Below, one piece after another: positions 9,205-18,800 of a DNA stretch of 64,000 nucleotides (within the stretch, counting starts at the first letter, position 1; the number at the start of each line of letters is the position of its first letter). This stretch comes from Hydractinia symbiolongicarpus. Its lineage: Eukaryota > Cnidaria > Hydrozoa > Anthoathecata > Hydractiniidae. The notes below the pieces were generated by a model. The model was given only the letters and a program-made list of their open reading frames with translations, had not been told where the DNA came from and made no database searches. The stretch covers positions 16,678,001 through 16,742,000 of the forward strand of contig NC_079878.1 of the NCBI RefSeq assembly GCF_029227915.1. Direction: 5' to 3'. A program made the position numbers and the translations under genes.

Positions 9205-10061
9205 CCATACCTTTTTAGCATATTGGTAGTGAAAACCTTATTCCCCTCGAAATACTCCTCATCGTTGGCCTCCTCCAGGTTCGTCTTCTTCTTCTTCCAC
9301 ATGATCTATTGGAATATCCGTACCTTCGCTGAGCCCATATCTTCCACCTGCCCTTCAACCAAGGTTTTTACGTTGGGCCTTACCATTCCTATATACCCAT
9401 CAACATCTGCTCCTCCTATGCCGGGAATTCTGAAACTTTGATACGTCCTGTTATGAGCATGCTTATGTTTCTGTGGTGTAAAATCTTACCCCGACTGTTC
9501 ATATAGATAGTCTTCCTCGGCCTCCTGTTCTACCTCGTTATGAGGTGTAGGTCTTGCGTTGGCCGCCCCGTTATATAGATTCATCACCGTACGTGATGAA
9601 TCTATATAACGGTCTATCTATACGGTATAATCTATATAGGGTCGCATATGTTCTCTTGACCCCCTCTCTTATAGCTTTTGGGACATCGTCCACAAGCCAA
9701 ATATAAAATCCGTTCATTCCATCCCTTACAACAGAACGATTTTTCGACAGCTCCTGTTTCTCGAAGACGTCCATCTGAGATGGGGGCAATACCCATTCCT
9801 TGATTTTACCTCCTATGGTTGACGGGCCTTCGCCATCTCCTGTCTCTCGAAGACGTCCATATCCTCAGGTGTTATGGACTTGGCCGGTTTCTGTGATACA
9901 TTCCCCAATAAAGAAATCAATTCGGCCTTGCGTAGCTTATAATACCCGGTTAAGCCACGGGTTTTCGCAATATCGCGTAATTGTTTCACGGTGTATGTAT
10001 TCACTTCTTTATTGTATAGAGTTGTACTTTCTCGGAGGATTTCATTTTGCTCGACTAACAC
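9205..10061 (-). pseudogene. DNA polymerase B (Polinton type), N-terminal part with SAP-like domain
   Basis: Starts at 10061 and shows a SAP/Rho-N-like DNA-binding motif (YTVKQLRDIAKTRGLTGYYK), then two versions of a MDVFE(R/K)QE block, then TYQSFRI and VRPNVKTLVEGQ, features I associate with the N-terminus of Polinton polymerases. Frame breaks lie near 9800, 9570 and 9330. The central third of the polymerase, including the exonuclease motifs, is not present on either side of the LINE, so a deletion accompanied or followed the insertion. The 5' end faces the terminal repeat at 10081. Confidence 0.72.
9568..9612. repeat. Perfect 20-bp hairpin in PolB N-terminal region
   Basis: The arms 9568-9587 and 9593-9612 are exact reverse complements, with a five-base loop CGTAC. 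The left arm starts CCGTTATATAGATTC. It sits between the end of the WLVDDVPKAIREG block and the next polymerase segment and disrupts the reading frame there. Either a foldback made by a replication error or a relic of a small insertion. Confidence 0.85.
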
Positions 10062-10080
10062 AGTTATTCCCGACTTTACT

Positions 10081-10329
10081 GCGCATGCGTTGATTGATAG
10101 GGAATAACCCTACTCATTTTTGTATGATAGGGACTTACCTTTGATATACGTAGGCTTTTAGGAATTGTGCTAGAAATTTTGGACTCCTATTCTGCATACT
10201 TTGATGACGTCAATACATCGCACTGATTATTAGGGATATATCCTTGAATTCCATAGCTCAATATGGTATGGTGCTGGATGGTATTGGATTTGTTGTAACG
10301 TCACTGCGTTCGCGCACGCGACTGTGCTA
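10081..10329. repeat. Terminal inverted repeat, PolB end of copy A left unit
   Basis: Begins with GCGCATGCGTTGAT just outside the PolB start and runs outward. It matches the reverse complement of 10364-10640 imperfectly along its whole length; the best blocks are AATTGTGCTAGAA near 10162 and the GC-rich CGCGCACGCGACTGTG near 10313. It carries no gene. It is interpreted as the TIR because the same 14-mer points outward beside the terminal genes of copies C and D. Confidence 0.7.
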
Positions 10330-10363
10330 GAAGGAACATTAGAGATAGGAAAACGTATGTTCT
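10330..10363. other. Short core between two opposed terminal repeats
   Basis: About 34 bases separating the two arms. It still has a GAACAT ... ATGTTC symmetry at its edges, so the true element ends probably lie inside it. No host-like gap or obvious 6-bp target duplication could be recognised between the two ends. Confidence 0.5.
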
Positions 10364-10640
10364 GACACAGTCGCGTGCGCGTACAACAGTGACGCCACGG
10401 CAACCCCCAGCAAAATCAACGACAATCCCCTAATAGTCACTATCCAAGACCTAGTCCCTATTAATCCAGCACCATTCCAAGACCATGCCATATTAATCTA
10501 CATAGGACCTAGTATTCACTAATGACATCATCAGAAGTAAAATAAGAGGTCCAATATTTTCTAGCGCAATTCCCTAAAAATCAACGCACATCAAAGTATA
10601 CATCAAATGAGTAAAGGGAAATAACCATGTTAGTTTTCAC
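10364..10640. repeat. Terminal inverted repeat, DUF4116 end of copy A right unit
   Basis: Reverse-complement partner of 10081-10329. Starts CACAGTCGCGTGCGCG and includes GACATCATCAGAAG and ATCAACGCACATC. It lies next to the 5' end of the DUF4116-like gene at 10688, as the TIR of copy C does at 43891. Confidence 0.68.
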
Positions 10641-10687
10641 CGTTATGAAATCCACCGACAATGCAAAAATTCTATAATAAATAGAGA

Positions 10688-11116
10688 ATGGAAGGCAAAA
10701 CGATATCTGCATTAAAATTGTTGGCTAAAAAACGAGGTCTTCAATGTTATTCAGCTCTTAATAAGACTGATCTTATTAAATTAATTGAAAAACATGAATA
10801 TTTTAACAAGGCTGTTGAGGATATAATCGTTAAGTTCATGGATATACCGGACCATTTCAAGACGCAAGATATGTGTAACAGGTTCGTTGAAAAGGAGCCC
10901 CTAATGTTGGAGTATGCGCCGGACTGGTTCAAGACGCGTCGCATATGCAATAGACTTGTTGTAAAGGATCCCCATGCACTCAAATTTGTCCGCAAAACGC
11001 AAGACATGTGCAATATGGCTGTCGAAAAGGATTTCACAATGTTAGAGTATGTACCAGATCGGTTCAACCGATCCGGTACATATCTTATCAGCCATGGCTT
11101 CTTTTCAACAGCCTAA
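10688..11116 (+). pseudogene. SAP-like plus DUF4116-like repeat protein, inverted at the end
   Basis: The N-terminal 35 residues form a SAP-like motif (ISALKLLAKKRGLQCYSAL). Then come copies of a 24-residue repeat of the type PDHFKTQDMCN..V.K.P..LEYAPDWF, resembling the DUF4116 repeats of giant viruses and cnidarian elements. Near 11065 the sequence folds back: 11066-11135 is a repeat unit on the minus strand (reads TQDMCN and YVPDRF there). So the 142-codon frame does not end naturally and its last 20 residues are artefact. The gene starts beside the TIR. Function unknown. Confidence 0.62.
11048..11082. repeat. Foldback centre in DUF4116-like gene
   Basis: TATGTACC-A-GATCGGTT, one C, then AACCGATC-C-GGTACATA: a 35-base inverted repeat with one mismatch pair. 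It is the point at which the coding repeats switch strand. Confidence 0.8.
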
Positions 11117-11136
11117 TTACACATGTCCTGTGTCTT

Positions 11137-11175
11137 GAACATATCTCCATGAACATATCTCCATGAACATATCTC
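11137..11175. repeat. 14-bp tandem repeat
   Basis: GAACATATCTCCAT occurs at 11137-11150 and 11151-11164, followed by a partial third copy to 11175. It appears to be slippage at the edge of the zinc ribbon remnant. Confidence 0.85.
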
Positions 11176-11240
11176 GTATAACGGAGGTGGCTGCGTATGT
11201 ACGAACATGTAATGCTCTGCAGTCATTCAAAATATACAAT
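11150..11240 (+). pseudogene. C-terminal remnant of zinc ribbon protein
   Basis: Reads EHISYNGGGCVC, which matches NEHITYNGGGCVC at 42866-43037 and HITYNGGICPC at 41394-41597. Only the last Cys pair of the ribbon is left. Position between the DUF4116-like gene and the MLKF gene agrees with the other copies. Confidence 0.5.
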
Positions 11241-11247
11241 AAAGAAG

Positions 11248-11767
11248 ATGCTGAAATTTGAGAACGAGCTTGTTAAACCTAACATATTCAGATATCGATG
11301 ATATCAATATAGAATACTTAACGGTATCAGAAGCCATGCCCGCCAATGGAGGTAAGGACAAACGATATGTTGTAGGGTACCATACACAGGACCTTTTGGT
11401 GGCCTTGAGGGTAAAGACACTTAAAATCTGGTCCCCTAATGAGGTGACCTAGTATAACGTCAATGCGTCACCGGCAATGAGCCTAGATTTTAAGAAATAT
11501 CCTGATTGGATCAAATATGGTTAAAAGTCGAGGAGTTGATTTTTGAGCAATTGACGACAGAGCCTGTAAAAAAGGACGGTTATGTGAATGCTAAGCTCCA
11601 ATATTACAAGGACACAATCACCACCAAATTTTATGGTATGCCGATACCCTACGATGAGCCCTGCCAAGCCAGCGCTATTCTAGTCTTTTCGCCTGTATAT
11701 ATACAAGGCAAAAACAGAATGGCGGTATAAGGACTTTAAAAAGTAATGGTTGCTAAGCGAGGACTAG
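11248..11767 (+). pseudogene. MLKF conserved protein, broken
   Basis: Starts MLKFENELV and follows the intact 192-codon protein at 42275-42853: DIDDINIEYLTVSEAMPANG, then RVKTLKIWSP, FEQLTTEPVKKDGY and YYKDTITTKFYGMPIPYDE, ending at a conserved LLSED stop. Frameshifts lie near 11275, 11505 and 11700, and stops near 11450. No domain is recognised. Conservation of the same length and blocks in three copies shows it is a true element gene. Confidence 0.62.
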
Positions 11768-11844
11768 AAAACCATATATTTTATAGGCTCCATATGACCT
11801 ATAATATGTAATACAAAATTAAGGCCTATATTCAGGTGGGGACT

Positions 11845-12487
11845 CTACATTGTGCTTGCATATTGCACAGATTGAAGTTTTTTTAAAATTTCGTCCTTAC
11901 TTTCTGCTCTGCCTTTGCCAACTAGCTGGGCTCTCTCCTGTTCGTTGATGGCATTTACAATCCTGTTAAACCTCTGCCGCATTTGTTCCTTCAACAGCAT
12001 ATACCTTTCCTTTTCACAGCTAATCAGGCTATACTCATGGTCGCTGATTATATCATTATCCATTGCTTTGCTTATAAGGATGGAGTTTAATTTGGCCTCC
12101 GCAAGCAGTCTTATCCCCTCATATTTTTTTGGATTTAACACGTACCCGTTTTGAAGCGTTCCGAATACCGGCTTGCCCTATTCCGGCGGCAATCACGAGC
12201 CACCCCATGGCACAAGCCAAGGGTACCCCCATGCCCGAGGCCATGGCTCCTATCCCAAGTCCTGACGTAATCACACTTACGCCAAGCAATCCATGGTCGC
12301 ACATCCTGACCCACGTGTTGTTCATCTTAATTTTTTTCGCCAATCTATTCCTCTCCTTTATTTCAACCCGGAGACATTGTTCTATTTCCTCAATCTTCTT
12401 GAGTCTGAAGACCTGTCCCTCATCCTGATCAGAGCCTTGCGCGAGTGCACTCGGTAAATTTGGGTACAGCTTAGCTATGTCGCTTAT
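11845..12487 (-). pseudogene. Two-helix membrane protein, start codon lost
   Basis: Minus-strand protein of about 210 residues. N-terminus SDIAKLYPNLPSAL, charged helix KERNRLAKKIKMNNTW, then two hydrophobic segments (GLLGVSVITSGLGIGAMASG and VPLACAMGWLVIAAGIG), then a long helical C-terminus with LLAEAKLNSI and NAINEQERAQLV. The expected ATG reads ATA at 12485-12487, and one frameshift lies near 12130. Its start is 3 bases from the stop of the upstream MKQ gene, so the pair was probably co-transcribed. A membrane role in the particle is an inference. Confidence 0.62.
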
Positions 12488-12489
12488 CT

Positions 12490-13159
12490 TTATTCTATCA
12501 GGATTTGCATCGTGAGGCCGGTGAACGTGACATTTTTCTCATGGTGATATACGTCCGTTAATATGAACTCCAGACGATCGGTTGAACCCTTCAGTGGAAG
12601 GTAAACAGGATTGTCAAAGCTCCAAGTCAACCTATCCCCCCAAGCGTTTAACTTCTTGGTGGGAAGCAAGGCCAGAATTTTAGACTTTTTGCCATCAAGC
12701 AGGCAATCGTCCTCATCCAACTGGTGACAAGCGGGCTCAGCCTATGGTAAATGTCGGTCATATAGTACCCATCATAGTCTCCTTTCATATAATACTTCTT
12801 ACTAGGGTCGTAGGGTAAGCCTAGGAGCTCTTGTATTTGTCGATTCATTACCACCGAGTACCCATCCTGACACGGAGCCTGCAGTAGCCACTTTTCAATA
12901 CGAAAAGTTTAATCTTATCCTCTGCCTGACTGTTCATAATAGTCGCAATACCTTCTATCCTGTATAAACCGCTGATGATCTCGATCCGGGTCAATCTCTG
13001 GTCGAGTCCCACCTTACGTATGGTAAACTCTGTATTGCTATATAAATTCAACCATCCAGGTCTGATACTGATAGATTTCAGTGCAATACGGGTGTTCTGC
13101 CCCAGGTAGTCTTTGAGTATGGTAGGCTTCTCAATATCTGTAATATAAAGTTGCTTCAT
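12490..13159 (-). pseudogene. MKQ-family conserved protein, possible minor capsid
   Basis: I place the start at MKQLYITDIEKP because copy C (40461) begins the same way. Conserved blocks: RIALKSISIRPGWLNLY, SQAEDKIKLFVLK, LLGLPYDPSKKYYM, DEDDCLLDGKKSKILALLP and the C-terminal beta-rich VTFTGLTMQILIE. Frameshifts lie near 12860 and 12740 and again near 12530. A beta-rich protein of about 220 residues next to other structural-type genes could be the penton (single jelly-roll) protein, but I see no decisive motif. It is divergent from the P gene, with about 22 bases between the starts. Confidence 0.55.
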
Positions 13160-13181
13160 ATCCTTTTGTTTTAAAACGAAG

Positions 13182-14327
13182 AGGAACATCTACCAATATA
13201 ACCACTCTGCAAAGTATAAAAGTAACAGGGGGGTGGCCACTTGGTATAACCAACTTGGAACATCAGGACCTGTGTGTGAGTACGGAGTCTCATATTTCTG
13301 TGGCATTCCCGGAGTTTACCAAGTACGCCATCAAGGTCCCAACGAACTACCTTAATGACCCCGTTCAACTGGGGTGGAAAGGACAGGCCTTGGACTATTG
13401 GAATATCCAGGTAAAATTCATTACCCATTGCGCGACCCCCGCATTAGGCATATGTGCTAAGCCCATGAGAGGCTCCGTACCCCTCATCAACTCCATCTTG
13501 AAATTCCATGTCTATTACCACATGCGTCGTATTCTGGCAAGAATGAAGGTACCCATGTCGTATGATGATGGATTCTCTCAATATAAAAACCCCGGATACG
13601 CCTAAGTGTGTCGCGAATACGATGCAGATCCTAATAGCCTCTACAAATTCAAAGCTGTAATGTCATCATTGACAAATGGTAGATGGTTCCCGCAGGTTGA
13701 TGGGACTGGGCGAAGTTTATCATGCCCACAAGCCAAGGTCTAACATCGGAAGGTCTGACCAAGCTAAGCGAGAGTATTAGAGTTTATGTGATCCTATTGC
13801 TGAGATCGCAAGTAGTACAAAAATTCGAGGCTATGGTCCAAAGGCAAGAAAATGTAAGTCACGACATTACGGAGTTGCAAAAGGTGTTGCAGTATGCGAG
13901 GACTCCTGTGAACTTTGCCGTAATGCATCATGTGCATATGTTGCCCTCCAACATGAATCTACGTATAGGGAGGATTGTAGGGTATAGCAACAACATCCTC
14001 ATAGCTCCTGAAAATGCGATGATTGGTATACGACTTGACTTAAATAACAAGCGTATTGCAAAGCATGCGTCTGCCGCACCCCTTAAGCATACTGCCAAAA
14101 CACCTATATATGCCCCAAAGCATGACACGCATCCTAAAGCTCCGAATCATACCACACCCCATATACCAGATCATACCATACAGGCTATACCATCCGTACC
14201 TCCCGGCCCCACAACATCGTCTCCCATAACCGAACAACTCCCACCAAACCAACACGAGGATACCAAGGCCTCAATAATCACCATAGGGGTTGGTATAATC
14301 CTTGCCTATATATGGCTACCAAAATAG
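13182..14327 (+). pseudogene. P protein: conserved structural-type protein with C-terminal membrane anchor
   Basis: By comparison with copy C, whose start is at 40444, translation would begin at 13182, but the codon there is AGG and not ATG. Seen in order: AKYKSNRG, EFTKYAIKVPTNYLNDPVQL, FHVYYHMRRILARMKVPM, LTSEGLTKLSESIRVYV, KFEAMVQRQENV, MLPSNMNLRIGRIVGY, a Pro/His-rich tail, and an anchor (IITIGVGIILAYIWL). Breaks near 13245, 13603 and 13700-13815, where part of the middle is deleted. A spike, fibre or minor coat role is possible but unproven. Confidence 0.6.
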
Positions 14328-14334
14328 GACTTAT

Positions 14335-15062
14335 TTAATGTAAGTAAGTAAGTAAGCGTGCAGGAAATTCCGCGAAAGGTCAGGAGGGAAATAACAGCAG
14401 GAAATTCCGCGAATAACAGTAACAGTAAGTAAGTAAGTAAGTAAGTAAAATATATTTTCAGGGCTTATCCATTTACAATAAAATGGCTCTTTATCCCAAT
14501 AAAAATTAACAAGAAATATATTACAGATAAAATACAAGTAAATAATAAAATATTATTAAAAGAAGTTGAGTAACACACGGGAATGGAGCAAATATGCAAA
14601 GAAAAAATAAATAAATGAATAAATAAATAAAACATCAGTTTCCCGCAAGGGATCTTGTTATTGCAAAATCTAACAAGTAGCCTTTAACGTTCTTGCAGAA
14701 GGTGGAATAAACGTTTTCGTTTTTTAGTTAGATGGAAGCTCATTGAACAACTTACTAGCAAAATCTTGGAAAGTTCCTGATACAACGGATGGTTTAACAC
14801 GGGTATCAGGGTTCTGCAATGTTCTTGTGTGCACTTTAACATCTAAATGACATGTAGAAGACCAATATACTGAGTTTAAGGCCTTATGAGTAGTTTTTAA
14901 CAAGTTAAAATTTCTACGTTCTGTAATTGGTAACCATTTTAATTTAATAACATCTTCCAATTTGCAAAATCTACCAAAAACAAACCCGCATGCTACTTTC
15001 TGAATACGCTGTAGTTTTTTTCAGCTGTTTATTAGAGGTGTATATACAGTCGTTGAAATAAT
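14335..15062 (-). mobile_element. LINE 3' fragment that truncates copy A
   Basis: The P gene stops at 14327 and within a few bases the sequence becomes a GTAA-repeat tract followed by minus-strand LINE ORF2 sequence (RIQKVACGF, KWLPITERRNFNLLK, FNELPSN). This C-terminal reverse transcriptase region is homologous to that at 8257-9192 (KWLPVQERVNLSILK) but distinct in sequence. The GTAA tract and a doubled CAGGAAATTCCGCGA (about 14359 and 14399) lie at the 3' edge. Confidence 0.65.
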
Positions 15063-15868
15063 AATAATAAAAAAAAAAATAGGGCAAAAAACAATGTATA
15101 AATGCAGTTAAATACACACGAATAGACATTTTCGAAAGCAATGGTGCATTATTAATAGGTCCCTCCCTATATCTTTGCCCCGACCACTTTCCTCCCTATG
15201 ACGCCGTCATATTTTACTCAGATTTATCTAAACATTCCTTAAATTATTTAAACACGACACACATTACCAGGGTTTTGCTACAGGTCAGTACAAGTATACA
15301 AGCAAAGCAGAAAAATTATTTGTTGCGAAAATAGAAAGACGCTTTTAAAACAAAACGAACGAAAACTACAAGAAAGGAAATCTACAATAACTTCGAACTT
15401 TTTTCACAAAATATTTTTCTATTTCCCCTTCGGACATAAATTGAGAATGTTAGTTAAATAAAATTAAGCAACCCTCAATCTACTTTACACCTAGATATTG
15501 GCTTAAAATAAGCCAATACCTTGCAATTATGGCGACAAAATTGTGACTGCATTCATCAGGGAAAAAAAGAACAAGGTTTTTAAGTAATGTGCCTTAACTT
15601 TTATAAAATCGTGATTCTTACAATTATAATGGATTCAAGAAAATTAAAAAAAAGAGTGTCAAGCATATATATGTTAAATCAGTACGACCAAAATGAGATT
15701 TTTTTTTCATTTTAAAAAATTTTAATCGCGGTTGTGCATAAACAAAACAAAATATAAACTACAAAATAAATATACAACATGCCAATATAGCAGAATTACT
15801 GTGTCATTAAATATTATTTTTCTAATTAAGTAGTCGTCGTAGCTATTAACAAGCAAGGTGCTAACCAG
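15063..15868. other. AT-rich 3' flank of PGD, no gene seen
   Basis: Only short frames and A/T runs. It holds the presumed 3' untranslated region and polyadenylation zone of PGD near its right edge. No element or RNA gene was recognised. Confidence 0.5.
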
Positions 15869-18800
15869 TTAGGCTTGATAAGTTGTTGATGACACTCGTC
15901 CACCATGACCAGTCCAATCAGTATGATGAAACTTTCCTGGACTTGCAAGCAATTCGTAAGTGTGTGCACCGAAGTAATCACGCTGTGCCTAAAATTAAAT
16001 CTCTTTAATAATAGCCGTATCCGTCTGTTTTTACAACATAGCTTTTTTGTCGCACATAATAACTCACCTGTATTAGGTTAGCAGGAAGTCGTTCCGATCT
16101 ACAAAAAATTGCCAAATTATCAACAGGGCAGGTTTACAAATGAAATGTTAAAAAAGGTAATTTAAAGTTGGTGCAGTAAGCCGTGCAGGTCAGTAATTTC
16201 CTACCTATAACCATCATAAAAAGCAAGTGCTGAGCTAAAGCAAGGCACAGGTACTCCCAATGTAAATGCAGTGGATACCACGCGTCTCCAAGAGGCCTGC
16301 AAAAAAATCAGCACATGTAGATACAGAATTTAGATTACATTCCTTCTCTTGCCACACAACCCTGCCGAAACTTACCTGACACTTGTGTACAGCATCCCTA
16401 AAAAAATCATCTAACAACAAACTAATCAATGCTGGCTTCTTGTCGAAGGCTTCGCGAATGTTACCAAGGAAACGACTAAAATGAAAAATTTGATCAGATC
16501 AAAAACAGCGACACGATACAATCACAGGCAAAATAAATTAACAAGATTTATTCCTGACCTTCTAATAATACAACCTCCTCTCCACATTAAAGCAATGCTG
16601 CCATAGTTCAACTCCCAGTTAAATTCTTTAGCAGCCTCTCGTAGCAACATGAAGCCTTGAGCGTACGATACAATTTTAGAAGCATACAAAGCCTACAAAA
16701 ATAACCAAGACATCACAGCCAAAAGCGGAATGGTAGTCAACCTAGCTGCTAAGGGCATAAACCTCAAATTGCGAAAAATTAAGTCACTTGCTAGCAATGC
16801 TTTGGCCTCGATAAAATGACGAGCACGACGTTCCCGGATAGAGTTCACGATATCAGTACTGTGTCAATAAATCAGATACTAAGCAACGAGAAAAGCAAGG
16901 CTTGACTCCCAAAATAGGATCACTTATCAAAAAACGAGTTGTAAAGCTCCCACATTCTAATCAGATGAAAAGTTAGAACTAGACAAAACTAAATAATCCG
17001 TCCAAAAACGATGAAAATTTTCAAGGCATATTGAAGAATATTGAAGAAAATTGAAGAATATCGATTAAAGTTAATAAGTGATTGGAGTCTTCTAATTTTA
17101 CAGATGCATATCTTTTACACTAAAATAGATTGTATGCTTCATACCTGTCGTATATCTTCAATGAAAGCTTTCTTATCACCTGTAAATTTATTCGTGTCTG
17201 GTCCTTTTAACGACTTGCTTGCTTCCACACGATCAGTTTTTAACGCAGACAAACATCTAGCAAACACTGATTCGGCTGAAATGGATGACAGTTAAAAACG
17301 TATTTTACAATACTAACCCGTGGAAAAATCCAATGATTGGCTGGCCCCACTCACAGCTATCATCTTAGGCTCACAAATAAAAAGTCGGATATTATACCAT
17401 AGATCAATATTAAAAAATACCGTTAAAACCCTACCTATAAGGGTAACTGGTATTCCGTAATCAAGAGCATTTATAGCTGTCCATTTTCCAGTACCTTTCT
17501 ATTAATAAAAAATACATAAAAAATATATAAATTATAATACATAAATAATATTTATAGAATACAAACTTTGTCTTGTTTGACACAACAGATTCGCACAAAT
17601 AGAATAAAACGCAATTTTTATCAACCCTTAAAATGTTAATATCTTTATATTATATAGAGATTGGAGTGCAGGTCTTGGATTCAAACCCTGGTTGAGTCAT
17701 GCTAGAGATCCTTTCTGCTTACGTTCAGCATGACAATAGGACTGATATCTAAGGCGGTTATTTAGTTGAGTGGCTGTTGTGCTTACACGTCTTTCGCAAA
17801 TCAAATAGGCCCTTTGAATGCATCAGAGCACTCTTCGCACAACCCTTATTGATAACAGTACCAATAGGGACTGAAGAAGCTATCCTGCGTAAATAATAAT
17901 AATAAAAACAATATCAATAATAAAACAGATTACCTGACCAGCAGTATCTCGAATTTTCTCAACCAAGTATTCACCCTTGTCATCCTTGTATTGTAAGATA
18001 GATGCAGATATTTCGATTAAATACGAATCCAATTCTGTTTTGTTCCATGCTTCCATTACCTAAGCAGTAAGAAAAAATGGCGTTGGTTAATTTTAAGAAA
18101 TGAGAAAAAAAGATGCTTAAAATACATTGTTTCGTACCTTTCCTATCTCTGGTGGAGTCATGCCGAGGCAGGTTTTCATCAGATGATAAGCTTCACATAT
18201 GACCTAAATGTAACAAAGTCAAGTATCAATAGTTATTATTAGAGGCATTTTTTTCCAATTGAATATAATCCAATGTTATTTTGGAATCAGTTTTACCTGC
18301 ATATCTCCATATTCAATTCCATTGTGCACCATTTTAACAAAATGTCCTGAACCTTCATCTCCAACCTATACGAAAATAAGAGACATAACTTTGAATAGAT
18401 CAGAAAATCAGATCTAATATCTAAAATAAACACTATTGTACCCAGTCACAGCAAGGTTCATTATCTTTTTTCGCCGCAATTGATTGAAAGATATTTTTAA
18501 TGTGTGGCCTGAAAAAATAAAATAATGAAATAAAAACCTTTTTTTCTCTTTGTAAATGTGTAAAAATAACTATGTATAAAAACTAAACGATAAATTGAAA
18601 CAATACCAAGCTTTTGAAGACCCTCCTGGCATCAAGGATGGTCCATGTCTGGCTCCTTCTTCACCTCCGCTGACACCACTGCCAACATACTCAATACCTT
18701 TTGCTTTTAAATCACGACATCGTCGCTAAAAATACAAAGAAAATTTTTTATTATTCATACACAGCAAGTATATGCATGTTCAATCTGTCAATGTCTGATA

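Larger units (their letters stand above)
7893..9207 (-). mobile_element. 5'-truncated non-LTR retrotransposon inside PolB
   Basis: The region splits PolB: polymerase sequence ends near 7892 and resumes near 9205 on the same strand. The insertion contains the C-terminal half of a LINE ORF2 and a short 3' untranslated region with a 33-base A run (8104-8136) and an AAT tail. The clade looks CR1/jockey-like from the reverse transcriptase, but I cannot place it exactly. Confidence 0.75.

Noticed and set aside
9571-10061. SAP-domain frames as separate genes
   Set aside because: Their order, strand and the repeated MDVFE block fit the N-terminus of the Polinton polymerase, broken by frameshifts.
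10081-10640. Palindromic region as a central bidirectional promoter or origin of a single element
   Set aside because: The genes on the two sides are those found at opposite ends of other copies, and both sides repeat the same genes, so a joint of two ends explains it better. An origin role within the TIRs remains possible.
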